From Scilla litardierei (lineage: Eukaryota > Streptophyta > Magnoliopsida > Asparagales > Asparagaceae), in contig CM061138.1 in assembly GCA_030789695.1 (NCBI GenBank), forward strand, positions 180,831,051 through 180,895,050: a stretch of DNA of 64,000 bases, written 5' to 3'. The notes under the pieces are model-generated. The model was not told where the DNA came from. It did not search any database and was given only the letters and a program-made list of their open reading frames with translations. Made by a program: the position numbers and the translations under genes. The stretch's first letter is position 1; each line of letters begins with the position of its first letter. Below are positions 1 to 11,870 of this stretch, in pieces.

Positions 1-10
1 CTCTATTATT

Positions 11-1679
11 TTGGTCACTTTTCGGCGTCGTCGCTCTTCAGTCAAATTGACAGAGATTGTCGTTTTGGAATATTCAGATTCTTCCATCTCTATATTTACT
101 GAGGCTGTGGGTGGTGATGCTGGTGCTGAGGAATCTTCTGGTCCTCCTAAGCCTCCTATCTCTGGTGATGATCAAGATTGGGGTCACGACCCTGAAATTC
201 CTGCTGATATGGTAGATGACTATCGCATGGAGGATACTGTTGCTGCTGATGACTCTAGTATCCCATCTGCTACTCCTGATCTTGCTGCCTCTGAGGATGG
301 TCTAACATTGGGTGAAAATGACCATTCAAATGTTGCAACACAAACTGATGTTGCACCTGATGTTGCAACAGCACCTCATGTTGATGAAGAGCTTTTGGTT
401 GATGTTGCAACACAGGATGCAATATGAACCCCTGCTGACCATGCTGATTCTACTGGATCCCCTCCTGTCCAGCCTGTGCCTGCTGTTGAGGTCCCTCCTA
501 TCCACAAACAAAGGACCTCCTCCAAGAAAAGATCTGTTCATTAATGCTCTACCTCACCATCTTCTTCCAAGAAGGCTAAAGTCTCTGCTGAAGCAGGTTC
601 TGTCTCTCCCCCTTATTTACAATCTCTGATGCTATGAGCAAACAATTCTTTGACCTAGCATGCAAGAAAAGGTGGTCACATTATTCTGACAGGTCAATTC
701 TTGCTGAAAAGCACCTAGCTGTTGACTCTTTTTCTAAAACCCAGTTTGTGTCTGTCCTGAAGGACATCAAGCTATGTCACTCAGCCATATGTTTCAGATC
801 TTTCAATCATATGCTTTTTAAGGAATTTTATTGCAATCTATCTAGATCAACAGGAATAGCTCTGTCCAGATGGTCCTTCCACTCATATGTCAGGGGGAAA
901 ATTGTATCTTTTTCCCCCTCTGTGATTAACAAGCTACTGAAGTGGACATGTCCTGCCTCTCTTTCCTCCTTTGTGGACACTGTTGGTACTGATCATAACA
1001 CCTTCATTAAGGTAGTCACTGCTGGAAAATTGATGTGTTGACCCAAGTCCGCCTCTTTTCATTCCTCCTCCTTGTCTGCTAAATATTTTCTGCTCTATAA
1101 ACTTGCAACAAGAAACTGGTTATCCATATCTAATGTGTCAGTGGTCACTAAAGATATGTGCAGATTGTTATATTGTGCTGGTACTAAGCAGCCCTTCAAT
1201 TTGGGAAGAATCATCTTTGATTCTATTTTATCTCAGGCAGAAACATTTGTAGCATCACCTTCTTTACCTCATCCTTGTCTCATTTCCTTGTTGCTACACT
1301 CTCAGAAGATATTGCCCTCTGCTAATGAACTGACTATTCCTTCTGAGAGCATTGTGTTTACCATTAGATCAGTTGCTGGGAAGACTGATGACATATCCAC
1401 TGTGGCTTCACCATCTCCTGTCATTGGAGCTATTCCTTCATCTCCAGTCTCTACTGTTAGTCAACCCTCCGATGCCCCTCCTACAGTTTCTGAGCTCTCT
1501 GCTGGATCAGATTCTCTTATACGTGAAGACATCTCCATTTATGAGGCTGCTTTACAGGATGTGAACACTCAGATTGGGCTTCTTCATGCTCAAAAGACCA
1601 TGTTTGAGAACATGATTTTATTTCTGAAGACCAAGCTTCTCTCCCTCTTTAGTGGATTCAGATGGTGCAGCTGGTGATA
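11..1679 (+). pseudogene. Sirevirus env-like ORF, broken
   Basis: This is the 3' accessory ORF of a Ty1/copia Sirevirus (SIRE/Maximus lineage), usually called env-like; its function is unknown. The first part (11-427) is acidic and Ser/Thr/Pro-rich. The central part (about 640-1040) has the motif SYVRGKIVSFSPSVINKLL, which resembles the plant 'putative transposon protein' domain. The tail (about 1530-1640) looks like a short coiled coil rich in Gln, Leu and Lys. Stops at about 425, 542 and 1039 and at least one frame change break it into three open stretches, so it is dead. The assignment rests on the motif plus the purine tracts and LTR start just downstream; the pol gene would lie left of the window. 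No transmembrane segment or fusion peptide is evident, so 'env' is only the family's customary name. Confidence 0.6.
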
Positions 1680-1710
1680 GTTCTATATGAGATTACCCTT
1701 TGGGATTTAT

Positions 1711-2003
1711 GACACAAAGGGGGAGAGTTTTGTTAGTTTTGTTGGTTGGTGTGGTTGGTGTTGCTGCTGGCAGTTGTGGGGAGGTATATAGCGGGTTCTT
1801 GCTATGTTTTTGTTTCAGTTGTTCTGGTACAGTTCTCTGATAATATGTAGTCTATTGCTACTTCTGTTAGTATGAATTAAGGATCAGTTCATCTGTTGAA
1901 TCTGCCTATTCTGGATATAATCTTGTGCTCCTGAATTTCTAGTTCATTTTCTACATGACTTTTTAATAATGAGATTGTGCCACTAAATGCCAAAGGAGGA
2001 GTT
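1711..2003 (+). other. Sirevirus polypurine tracts and 3' untranslated region
   Basis: Two purine-rich tracts lie in this non-coding stretch: ACACAAAGGGGGAGAG near 1712-1727 and CCAAAGGAGGAG near 1990-2001. The second lies directly before an LTR start. Several AAAGGGGGAG-like tracts upstream of the 3' LTR are a known hallmark of Sireviruses. These tracts prime plus-strand DNA synthesis. The sequence between them is T-rich and has no ORF. Confidence 0.65.
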
Positions 2004-2424
2004 TGTTGGGTCACACGTAGTGTGATTGTTTTGTCATTAGTGGCACTGGCTTATTTTCCGTGGATCTTGAATATCTTGAAGAGAAAGATCTTATTATTAC
2101 TCATATTGTAAGTCATGTTGGAAGTCATGTTGCAACATGCTGTTCTAACTTATCGAAGAAAATTCCAGACTACGGAGGTGATTGCATTGTCTTCAGATCT
2201 TATTTTGCAAACGTCTTCAGATCTTATACTCTTATTTAGTTATCCTCAAGTTATTCTGTTGTATGCCTTAAGTATAAGATTTCCTGAAGATCTGATTGAA
2301 GCTTTATTCCTGCAACTAATAATGGGTTCCGATATAAGTGAGGATCACGTGTCCTAAGTGATTCCTTGATTTGTGGGCTGTCAATCTGCTTAGGATTCTA
2401 TTGAACTTTCCTTAACTACTCCGA
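2004..2424 (+). repeat. Sirevirus 3' LTR, truncated
   Basis: The sequence starts TGTTGGGTC immediately after the polypurine tract, as expected for a Sirevirus 3' LTR. No TG...CA end is reached: at about 2425 it changes abruptly to Tat-lineage reverse transcriptase. Only about 420 bp of an LTR that is normally longer remains. The right boundary is inferred from where RT homology begins. Confidence 0.6.
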
Positions 2425-5198
2425 GATTGTTCGTCACCGACCCGGGGACATTTTGCTACACAAAGATGTCATTCGGACTCAAGAACGCCGAAGCGACCTA
2501 TCAACGGATGGTAAACAAGATCTTCCATCCCCAGGTCGGCAGGAATCTCGAAGTCTACATCGACGACATGCTAGTCAAATCAAAGAAGGCCGAGGATCAC
2601 CTCGCCGACCTGAAGGAGACCTTCCAAAAAGTGCGGCGCTACAACCTGTGGCTCAATCCGGCAAAGTACATATTCGACGTCCAGTCTGGAAAGTTCCTCG
2701 GCTTCATGATCACCAAGCGAGGAATCGAGGCCAACCCCGACAAGATATTTGCCCTCATCAACATGGGTGAGCCAAGGACGATCAGAGATTTGCAGATGCT
2801 GAACGAGCGGATCACCGCACTGGGAAGATTCCTGTCGAAGTCCGCCGAGAGGTCCCTCCCGTTCTTCAAAATCCTACGGAAGGCCTTCGATGTGAGGAAG
2901 TGTACAAGAAAGGAGGTTGAGTGGGACGACTCCTGGGCCCAAGCCTTTGGCGAGTTGAAAGCCTATCTACAGAGCCCACGGCTGCTCGCAAAGCTGGAGG
3001 AAAGAGAGCGGCCCGGCCTCTATCTCGCCGCCACTGAAGAAGCCCTTAGCTCGGTCCTAGTTAAAGAGGACGTGGACATCCAGAGACCGGTTTACTACGC
3101 CAGTCAGTGCTCCGGGAGGCGGAGACCCGCTACAGCCCCATAGAGAAGTTCGTCTATTGCTTAACTCTGACGGCGAGGAAGCTCTGACCCTACTTTCAAC
3201 CGCACTCCATTATGGTCTACACCAACTCGCCGCTCGAGAAGAATCTGAAGAGGCTAGAGAGATCGGGCCGAATGTTGAATTGGAGCGTCGAGCTTAGCGA
3301 GTTTGACATCATCTACAAGCCCAGGGCGGCGATCAAGGGTCAGGCGCTGACGGGCTTCATGGCGGAGTGTACTGTCGAAGAGATTGGCAAAGCTTCGCCG
3401 GACGCTCAGCCGGATGCAGAACGACAGCGCGCCGAGGAGAACCCCCCCTCAACATCCATCCAAAATGAAGGTGAGCTAGGGGTCGTCCACGTTGATGGAT
3501 CGGCCACGGGGTCGGGGAGTGAAGCTGGCATCGTAATAGAGAACCCGAAGGAAGCCTAGTAGAGTATGCACTCCGCTTCAACTTCTTGGTGACAAACAAT
3601 GTGGCGGAGTACGAGGCTGCCCTCAATGGGCTGAAGCTCTGCCTGACGCTAAGGGCGATGAATGTGCTGCTGATCAGCGACTCAAGGCTCGTCGTCCAAC
3701 AAATTCAAGGCAACTTCAAAGCACGGGATGATTTGATGAAACGGTAACTAAAGTGCGCCCGAGCCGAACACCTCAAATTCAGAAAAGCAATGATCCAACA
3801 TCTCCCCAGGTCGAACAACCTCCGGGCCGACGCCCTCTCAAAGTTGGTATTCTCTTCTTCGGCCGAGATTGGGAAAGCTATCTATGTCGAGAACCTTGTG
3901 ACGCCAAGCATAGAGGAGGGCGAACTGCTATGCATCGACCAGGAGCCATCATGGATGAGCCCGATCGTCACCTACCTAAAGACCGGAGCCCTACTAGAAG
4001 ACAGGCTGGAAGCGCTGACGATTGAAAGACAGGCCTTGACGTTCGTGATCTTCGGTGACATGCTCTATCGAAAGCGTCGCGCGAGATACGACATCTTGCA
4101 CTATTTGAAATGCCTTGGACCAAGAAGAGCTGAGCAAGTCGTCCGCGAGATACATGAAGGACTCTGTGAAAATCACTACGGCGGCCGCACCCTAGCGCAC
4201 AAGGCAATCCGACAGGGCTACTATTGGCCGACCATGCTGAAGGATGCAACCAACTACGTCAAGCGGTGCAAGGAGTGCCAAAGATTATTTAAACATACAA
4301 CCGCCCCGCCCGCCGACCTGATTCCAATCCTCAGCCTGGTCCCGTTCGCCAAATTGGGCCTCGACGTCCTCGGACCATTCCCCATGGCGTCGGGAGGAAG
4401 GAAGTTTCTCATCGTCGTCGTCGACTACTTTACCAAATGGATTGAGACGGAGCCACTAGCGTGCATCACCTGGAAGGAAATGAAAAACTTCGTCTGGAAG
4501 TCTATTATATGCCGCTTTGGGGTACCCCGCTCTATAATGACGGACAACGAAAAGCAGTTCGACTGTGCGGACTTCAGGAGCTTCTGCTCGGATTGGGGCG
4601 TCAACCTCCACTTCGCCTCCGTGGCGTATCCACAATGCAATGGAATGGCGGAAGCGGCAAACAAATGCATCCTATAGCCCCTGAAGAAGGTCGACAGCAC
4701 CCACGGATCTTGGCACGACGAGAGCTACCCGACATCCTTTGGTCCTACCGCACCACATACAAAGCTTCTACCGGCAAGAGCCCCTTCATGCTCGCCTACG
4801 AGACGAAGGACGTCGTTCTAGTAGAGGTCGGTGAGGAATCCCTCCGACTCCAGTACTTCAACGAAGAAGCGAATGAAGAAGGCCTCGACATCAACATTGA
4901 GCTCATCGACGAGGTAAGGGACCGTGCTCTAACAAGCCTTATCAAGTACAGCCAAAGGATGGCGAGATACTACAACTCCCGTGTGAGGAAGCGGAGCTTC
5001 AGAGTCGGCGGCATCGTCCTCAGAGATGCAACCTTCAGACCGGAGATCGGCCGGCGAGGAAATCTCTCTGCCAAATGGGAAGGCCCCTACACAATAACAG
5101 ACATTATGGGATCAGCGACCTACATTTTGGCAACCATGGAGGGCGAGGAATTAGCTCATCCATAGAACGTCGAGCATTTGCTTAAATATTATCAATAA
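2425..5198 (+). pseudogene. Tat-lineage Ty3/gypsy pol (RT-RNase H-aRNase H-integrase), 5' truncated
   Basis: Pol of a Tat/Retand-type Ty3/gypsy element (Tat1). Order: late RT with GTFCYTKMSFGLKNA and catalytic YIDD (about 2430-2700), gypsy RNase H (about 3020-3360), a second RNase H with HVDGSA (about 3480-3750), and integrase with zinc-finger remains and core DVLGPFPM...DYFTKW (about 4180-4680). The C-terminal region ends LKYYQ at 5195. A second, archaeal-type RNase H is diagnostic of the Tat lineage. Gag, protease and the start of RT are missing, cut at the junction with the Sirevirus LTR. Breaks include TGA near 3187, TAG near 3558, TAA near 3747, TAG at about 4676, and a stop in place of the usual Trp before the final NVEHLLKYYQ. 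Several fit C-to-T or G-to-A decay. Confidence 0.9.
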
Positions 5199-5449
5199 AT
5201 ATTTTTGTGTTTGTACATTCAATGGGTTGTCTGAATTTAAATTTCAGCTCCTCTCCGAAATTAAAAGAACATATACTAAGGTCGACTAAACGCTCGAAGG
5301 CCCAAGCTCTCACAAAGCGACCTCAAAGATAAAGTCACATGTCTTGGCTCTATCTCCGACATGTCTTTACGTTTCATATTAAGCACTCTTTGTGTTTTTC
5401 TTGCGTGCGAAAAACTCTAGGCCAAGGACGGCTTAATCACTAGTAGCAA
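5199..5449 (+). other. Tat1 3' untranslated spacer
   Basis: Non-coding sequence after the pol stop and before the tandem repeats. Nothing recognisable beyond moderate AT-richness. Confidence 0.5.
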
Positions 5450-6355
5450 GCTACCTCGCCGCAAGCAAAGATCCAGGGCAGGCTACGCCTTGCGCCCTCG
5501 AAAGCTCCAAGGGCGCATGATGCTCCAGGGGCGCATGACGTGCTACGGCCCCGACCCGCCCTCTCAAAGACCTACGGGCAGATCGCGGCCCAGCTACCCA
5601 TAGCAGGTCGAACCTCGCTACCCAAACCGGGAAAGATCCAGGGCAGGCTACGTGCTGCGCCCCCGAAAGGCTCCAAGGGTGCAGGACGCTACGCTCCAGG
5701 GGCGCAGGACGGGCTACGGCCCCGACCCGTCCTCTCAAAGACCTCCGGAGCAGATCGCGTCCTAGCTACCCATAGCAGGTCGGACCTCGCTACCCAAACC
5801 AGGGAAGATCCGGGGCAAGCTACGCGCTGCGCCCCCGAAAGGCTCCAAGGGTGCAGGACGCTCCAGGTGCGAAGAACGGGCTACGGCATCGACCCGCCCT
5901 CTCAAAGAGATCCGGGGCAGATCGCGGCCCAGCTACCCATAACAGGTCGGACCTCGCTACCCAAACCGGGGAAGATCCGGAGAAGGCTACGCGATGCGCC
6001 CTCGAAAGGCTCCAAGGGCGCAGGACGCTCCAGTGGTGTAGGACGGGCTACGTCCTCGACCGGCCCTCTCAAAGACCTTCGGGGCAGATCGCGGCCCAGC
6101 TACCGATAGCAGGTCGGACCTCGCTACCCAAACCGAGAAAGATCCGGGGCAGGCTATGCGCTGCACCCCCGAAAGGCTACAAGAGCGCAGGATGCTCCAG
6201 GGACGCAGGACGGGCTAAGGCCCCGACCCACCCTCTCAAAGATCTCTGGGACAAATCGCGGCTTAGCTACCCATAGCAGGTCGGACCTCGCTACCCAAAC
6301 CGGGGAAGATCCGGGGCAGGCTACGCGTTGCGCCCCCGAAAGGCTCCAACGGCAC
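5450..6355 (+). repeat. Tandem repeat, about 167 bp unit, about 5 copies, in Tat1 3' region
   Basis: GC-rich units recur with the landmark AGCTACCCATAGCAGGTCG at about 5592, 5764, 5931, 6098 and 6265, giving spacings of 172, 167, 167 and 167 bp. Each unit contains sub-motifs such as GGGCTACGGCCCCGACCCG and CCGAAAGGCTCCAAGG. Open frames across it are by-products of the repeat. Tandem arrays in the 3' region between pol and the 3' LTR are known in Tat/Ogre elements and have been proposed as seeds of satellite DNA. Confidence 0.85.
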
Positions 6356-6640
6356 AGGACGGGCTACGGCCCCGACCCGCCCCCCAATGACTTCAACGGT
6401 GCAGGACGGGCTACGGCCCCGACCCGCCCCCAAAGACTCCAACGGCGTAGCTCGACCCGCCCCCCCAATGACTCCAACGGTACAGGACGGGCTACAGCCC
6501 CGACCCGCCCCCAAAGACTCCAACGGTATAGCCCGACAATGATTTCAACGGCGCAAGACGGGCTACGGCCCCGACCCGCCCCCAATGACTCCAACGGCGC
6601 AGGACGGGCTACGGCCCCAACCCGCCTCCAAAGCCTCTAG
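6356..6640 (+). repeat. Short-period tandem repeat (about 45-60 bp) next to the 167 bp array
   Basis: Five to six irregular copies of GACTCCAACGGCGCAGGACG followed by a GGGCTACGGCCCCGACCCG-like block. The units are parts of the 167 bp repeat rearranged to a shorter period, so this looks like a local re-amplification of a sub-unit. Confidence 0.75.
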
Positions 6641-6840
6641 GGACGAGCTACTAAAGAACTTCGCCAACCTAACTTCACAATTAATTACTTTGCAAAAAAA
6701 TTCTTTCAGACTCTACAACATTCCGTCTTTCCTCGACCCTAAGCTCGTCAATGCCAAAGGTTGGGGGCATACACATACAAAGATATACACAAGGCGTACA
6801 AACAACAACAGCAAGTAAAGAAAATTTTCAATTGATCATT
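6641..6840 (+). other. Tat1 non-coding spacer, 3' side of the antisense gene
   Basis: AT-rich sequence between the tandem repeats and the nested copia element. It contains GGTTGGGGGCATACACA near 6759, similar in place and form to GAGGGGGCCTTACACGCG in Tat2 near 32510. The two Tat copies therefore share this layout. No ORF. Confidence 0.45.
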
Positions 6841-6845
6841 GTATT

Positions 6846-7601
6846 TGTTGGAAATAATAGGCTCTCAAAAGCCTTTGTTTCATTCCCACTATTCTTTTTA
6901 GTCTCATATTGCGTGGGCAATTTGCCTTGGAGGAGTTTATTAGGAGAGTTGTATAGACTTGGTCTGTGCCCCAAGGGGTACGACACTTATGTGAAGGGAA
7001 GATGATCTACATGGTCATGGGTCCACCACGCACACGTGTCGCCGCCGCCGCCGTTCGTCTGCCGTCCGGCCGTGACGTGAGCCGCCCACCCGCCGGCCGT
7101 GACATGACGAGCTTTTCCTTTTTTAGACACCATGACTTTCCTTTTTGGACCTAGCCCATTGATGTCTCATTCAAAACCTCTCCTTAATATGCGATTAAAG
7201 CGTTGCTTTAATACGCAGCATTCAAATCCTTTTTAATACGCGATTAAAGTATCGCTTTAATACGCAGCATTCAAATCCTCATTTTAATTCACATTAATAT
7301 TTGGCCGTTTGAATTTTGAATTGATATATTTACCTTCTTCATTCCAAATTTCTTCTCTCTCACTCCTTTAAAATCTGTACTGTGCCAACTCCAAGTCTCT
7401 GGCCACGAGTGGACGCGTCCAGTGGCTGCTGTGTTAACCTTGGGGAGCAACCGGCAACAGCGATTACCACCGAGGTCGCGCCGTAAGTGCTTTCAAGGCA
7501 ATAGTCATCCCACGCCACAGCGCTTTCACTTACATCTGATAAGTATTCTGTTTCTCTGTTCATCCTCGTATAGCCACGGTATTCTACCAACTTTTCCTAT
7601 A
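6846..7601 (+). repeat. 5' LTR of nested copia
   Basis: 756 bp, starting TGTTGG and ending CCTATA, where the 3' LTR ends CCTACA. It contains a near-duplicate of CGATTAAAG...GCTTTAATACGCAGCATTCAAATCC (about 47 bp apart, 7190-7280) and a GC-rich patch with (GCC)n near 7042. A degraded primer site (TGGTAT then mismatches) is visible at 7619. Confidence 0.9.
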
Positions 7602-9130
7602 ATTTGAAAGCAATTATTCTGGTATTTGCAATTCTAATTTCGGAAATTGCAAGCAAAGGCAAATTCCAAGAGGTTTCACTAGTTTCCTTCCATGCTTGGC
7701 TTCGATTCTGATGATAACGTGTTTATTTTAATTTACCTGTACATGTTGATTCACTATTGAGTTGACAGGAAAGATTTTTGGGAGCTGAATGTAGATTCCG
7801 TATTCGATTTTTGTACTGTAGATATATGCATTTATATCCATTTAAAATATGGAGACAGATGTGGTAGTGATATAAAATATTTAGCATATTCGAATATACC
7901 AAATACTTCTTAATGCATATATATTACAAGCATGTCATGTAATGACCACTGAATGATGTGCTATCTTGGGTGAAAGAACAAGTTTCTGCAATCGTATATA
8001 ACTTATAATAATTTGACATAAAATATATGCAAATGAATGGTAGCTCATCTTATTCTCTAGGTTTTATCCATGTTCGTTAATATCCAACTAATACCAAGAA
8101 TATTCAACGGAAACAGAATACTTTGGCTACCATTGCAAACAATGAGTAGAAGTTTGCGACTTGATATATTTTTGGGACTATAAACTTCATTTATATGCAC
8201 AGTGAAACATCGTAAAAAAATATTTGGATATCTAAGTATTGTTACAGTCAAACGATACAACTTACTACAATTGCTGATTTATCAAGTTGCTACTACTGTG
8301 TCTTACTCGCGTAGCTTGACACAACTTTTAGGCCGATTGGTACTGAAGAAGTCGATCATGTACATGTTACACTGCAAAGCTCTTCAGAATGAGGCAACTC
8401 TAACTATGCAATATCTGTTTGAGTGCTCTGGTATATTTGAATATTAATATGACTCTAAATCATATCGTTCTTATGCGAAAAATTGTAGTGTTCACCTGAG
8501 CAGTAAATTCTTGCAGTTTAAATCATATTAGCTTTGCGATCCTAATGAAATGTAGCTATCATATTGTTACTACAAGAATGCATGAGCTGAACTTTGCATC
8601 CCATCAAATTGTTAGCAGAAAAAAACATTCGGTGTTTAGGTTAACAAATATGCTAGTGCAGTAGAAACATGCATATATAACTGTGTTCCTTTGTGTCTGT
8701 GATTTTGAGGAGAGATTATTTGTGCATATATAACTATGTGTCTATGTGAGAATTTGACACATGTTTCCATATTCACCAGTCTTAGTTCATTATTGACCTC
8801 CTACTCTTGCATAAGTCAAACATCCACTTGTGTGAGAAATTGTAATATTCACATAAATCCATGTGTTATTTTTTCTGATTGATATTCCTTGAGATGTTCT
8901 GTTGAAGTACTTAGTCTGCTAAGTTCTAGCTAGCAATGAATTGAAAGTTGTAAACCCACTCTGCATGGAAATGGCATTCTAGTATTTGAAAGTTTTCTGA
9001 TTCTGAAATGTATGTAACTTTGTGAATGAGATTCATTGCTCATTGTTGATGAAATAAAAATACTTAGTAAATAACGATCCCTGCTATAGGTGTTTTGGTT
9101 TTGACGTTAAAAATGCTGCTTATCATCTTT
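7602..9130 (+). other. Copia leader/internal stretch without recognisable gag
   Basis: About 1.5 kb of AT-rich sequence where leader, gag and protease should be. I see no gag, zinc knuckle or DSGA-type protease motif in any frame. Either gag has decayed beyond recognition or foreign AT-rich DNA replaced it. Confidence 0.4.
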
Positions 9131-9159
9131 GTTTGAATGAGATGAATATAAAAATGAAA

Positions 9160-11250
9160 GAATTAAAAAAAAATAAAAGAAGATGGTTGGGGGTTGGTGT
9201 TTCGACGCTAGCCAAGGAGGAAATTTATGATTACTCTAGGTTCACTATGGTGCACCTTCTTAGACCTAAAGGTGAAATAGAAAAGATGTTTATTATATAC
9301 AAGGCCGGAGCAGAAAACAAACTTGATAAGAAAATCAATAGAGTTAGGTCTAACAGAGATGGAGAAATAGTACTAACACCCTAAAGGACTATTGTAAGAA
9401 GAATGGAATTATACATAAGTTGAGTGCCCCTTACTTACCACAACAAAATGGTATAGCTGAACGTAAGAATAGAACCTTGAAGGAAATGATGAATGCTATG
9501 CTTTTAAGTTCAGAGATGTTTGTTAACATGTCGGGGAAGCTATTCTTTCAGCTTGTCATGTTCTTAACCGGGTATCCCATAAGAAACTAGACAGACACCT
9601 TATGAGATGTGGAAAGAATATACTTCCAACCTGAATTTTCTTAGAGTGTGTGAGTGTTTGGCCAAAGTAGGTCTACCTGACTTTAAGAAGTCTAACATTG
9701 GACCTAAGACCTATGGCACTGTATTCATATGTTATTCTTATCATAAGTGATGAGCTTGTGTTTGCCTTTATGATAGAAAAGGACCCAAAAACTTATGATG
9801 GTGCAATGAGATCCATTGATACCAGTTTTTGGAAAAGATGCCATTAAAAGTGAGCTTGATTCTATTATTTCTAACCAAACTTGGGAATTGTCTGAGTTAC
9901 CTAAAGGTAGTTCAAAGCTAAACTAGTGATTATGATTTTTACCAAAAAGAAAGGCATAGACTATTTTGATACTTATTCTCCTGTGACCAAGATTGCTACG
10001 ATAAGGACTCTAATTGCCTCAGCTGCAATTCATGAGTTAGTTGTACATCAAATGGATGTCAAAGACAGCCTTAAATGGTGATCTAAAGGAAGAAATCTAC
10101 ATGTTCCAACCCGAGGGGTTTGTGATTGTTGGTCAAGAGAATAAGGTATGCTAGCTTAGAAAATTTCTATATGGTCTAAAGCAAGAACCTAAGCAATGGT
10201 ACAAGAAGTTTAACAGCAATTTAGTGAGGAATGGCTATATTGTGAATACATGTAAATCCTGTGTTTATTCTAAACTAGTAGGATCAGATTGTGTGATTGT
10301 ATGCCTATATGTAGATGACATGTTGATTTTTGGGAACAATCTGGACGTTGGAAAAGATACCAAGAATTTCTTGTCATCCCAATTTGAGATGAAAGACCTA
10401 GGAGAAGCTGATGTAATTTTAGGAGTTAGAGTTATTAGAAACTCCAGTGGCATCTCCTTATGTCAATCTCATTACGTTGAAAAAGTGCGTGAAAAGTTCA
10501 ACTGTTTTGAAGTTATGCATGCTAGAACTCACTATGATCCTAGCATACATTTGAAAAAGAATTTGGACGAGAGTGTTTCCCAATCTGAATATGCTAATAT
10601 CATAGAAAGTGTGACGTTCCTCATGAACTGCACTTGACCTGATATAGCCTATGCAGTTAGTAGGCTAAAGTAGTTATAAACATAACCCTAGTAATGAACA
10701 TTGAAATGCACTTCATCGTTTGCTAAAATACCTGAAAGGAATTATTGATTGGTGTTTGCATTTTAGTAGATTTCATGTTGTTTTAGAAGGATTTTATGAT
10801 GCAAACTGAGTTTCAGGTAATGATGAAATAAGTCAACTAGTGGTTTTATTTTTACATTGGGTGGAGGTGTTATGTCATGGAAGTCTTCTAAACAGACATG
10901 TATAGCATGATCTACCATGGAATCTGAATTCATTGCTCTTGAGTTGGTATGGCAAGAAGCTGAATGGTTATGAAACTTGTTAGCAGACGTGCCATTATAG
11001 GGGGGAAATCTGCGGCAATTTCCCTTCATTGTGATTCTCAAGCAGCCATTGGAGTTGCTAAAAACAGTGTCTATATCGGGAAGAAAAAACACATACGCAT
11101 CAGACACGTTGTGATTAAACAACTCCTGAAAAAAATGGAGTAATTTCTGTGTAATATGTGAGGTCCGAAAGAAATTTTGCAGATCTACTAACCAAAGGGT
11201 TGCCAATGAAAGTGGTTCTTGATTCGTCGAAGGGGATGGGGCTAAAGCCC
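9160..11250 (+). pseudogene. Ty1/copia integrase-RT-RNase H remnant
   Basis: Pol of the nested copia, spread over several frames. The integrase core has DYSRFT near 9230, [20 protein letters not shown] near 9440, and PYEMW...KVGLPDFKKS...IGPKTY near 9600-9720. RT has SPVTKIATIRTLI...QMDVK near 9980-10070, FLYGLKQEPKQWYKKF near 10165 and the catalytic YVDDM near 10309. RNase H traces (STSGFIFTLGGGVMSWKSSKQT near 10840 and a following ESEF motif) end near 10935. Frameshifts and many stops show it is long dead. The longest open stretch is the RT palm, 10224-10637. Confidence 0.85.
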
Positions 11251-11339
11251 ATGAGTTAAGATAATATGGTTGATACCCAGTGTGGTCTAATGAAGCCATA
11301 TGATTCTTAACATACATTACATTTCCATCCCTATGACAT

Positions 11340-11550
11340 GTGGTAGTGTTTTTAAATCCATAACCAAGTTTTGATGTTGCTATTGAGAAGCACTTGATGG
11401 ATTCACTTTGATATAAGTTCATAACCAGTTTTGGTGGTTCTATAGAGAAGCAATTGATGGACTCATTATCTGTTGAGAGGTTGAGCAATATGATTTTAAT
11501 GGTTCCATATCCTTTGTGATGGTGCTATAGAGAAGCACTTGATGGACCAC
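11340..11550 (+). repeat. Three dispersed copies of a 23 bp motif in copia 3' UTR
   Basis: The motif GCTATAGAGAAGCACTTGATG recurs near 11376 (CTATTGAGAAG variant), 11440 (CAATTGATGGA variant) and 11522, at roughly 65-80 bp spacing. It lies between RNase H and the 3' LTR. No function is evident; it may be a decayed tandem repeat. Confidence 0.6.
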
Positions 11551-11870
11551 CTACGTGAGTGTGAAGGTTTGGCCGCCTTCTATGAAAGACAAGGGCAGTC
11601 TTTCTAGAGCACTCATGAGACCCAAGGTGTGCACATGGCCTTAAAGCGCTTGATTTGTATCGCGGAGTTTGCACATACTCAAGGTTTAATACGTGTTGTG
11701 GGGGTCTCAACCGAACTCTAATGAGTTCAAGAGAAATTAACTCATTAGGAAATAAGTTGTTGCCACCCTTCACTACGTATCAATTCAATCGAAAGACATT
11801 GATACTTAAGTATATATCCTTTCATTACCCAGGATTCTTTGTTTCTTTTCTCGAGCCATTAGCGGGGGAT

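Noticed and set aside
5540..6276. Overlapping open frames of 141-189 codons across the GC-rich repeats
   Set aside because: They follow the tandem unit and have no domain; open only because the unit lacks stops in those frames.
5450..6640. CRISPR-like array
   Set aside because: Units are contiguous without unique spacers, and the window is plant nuclear DNA.
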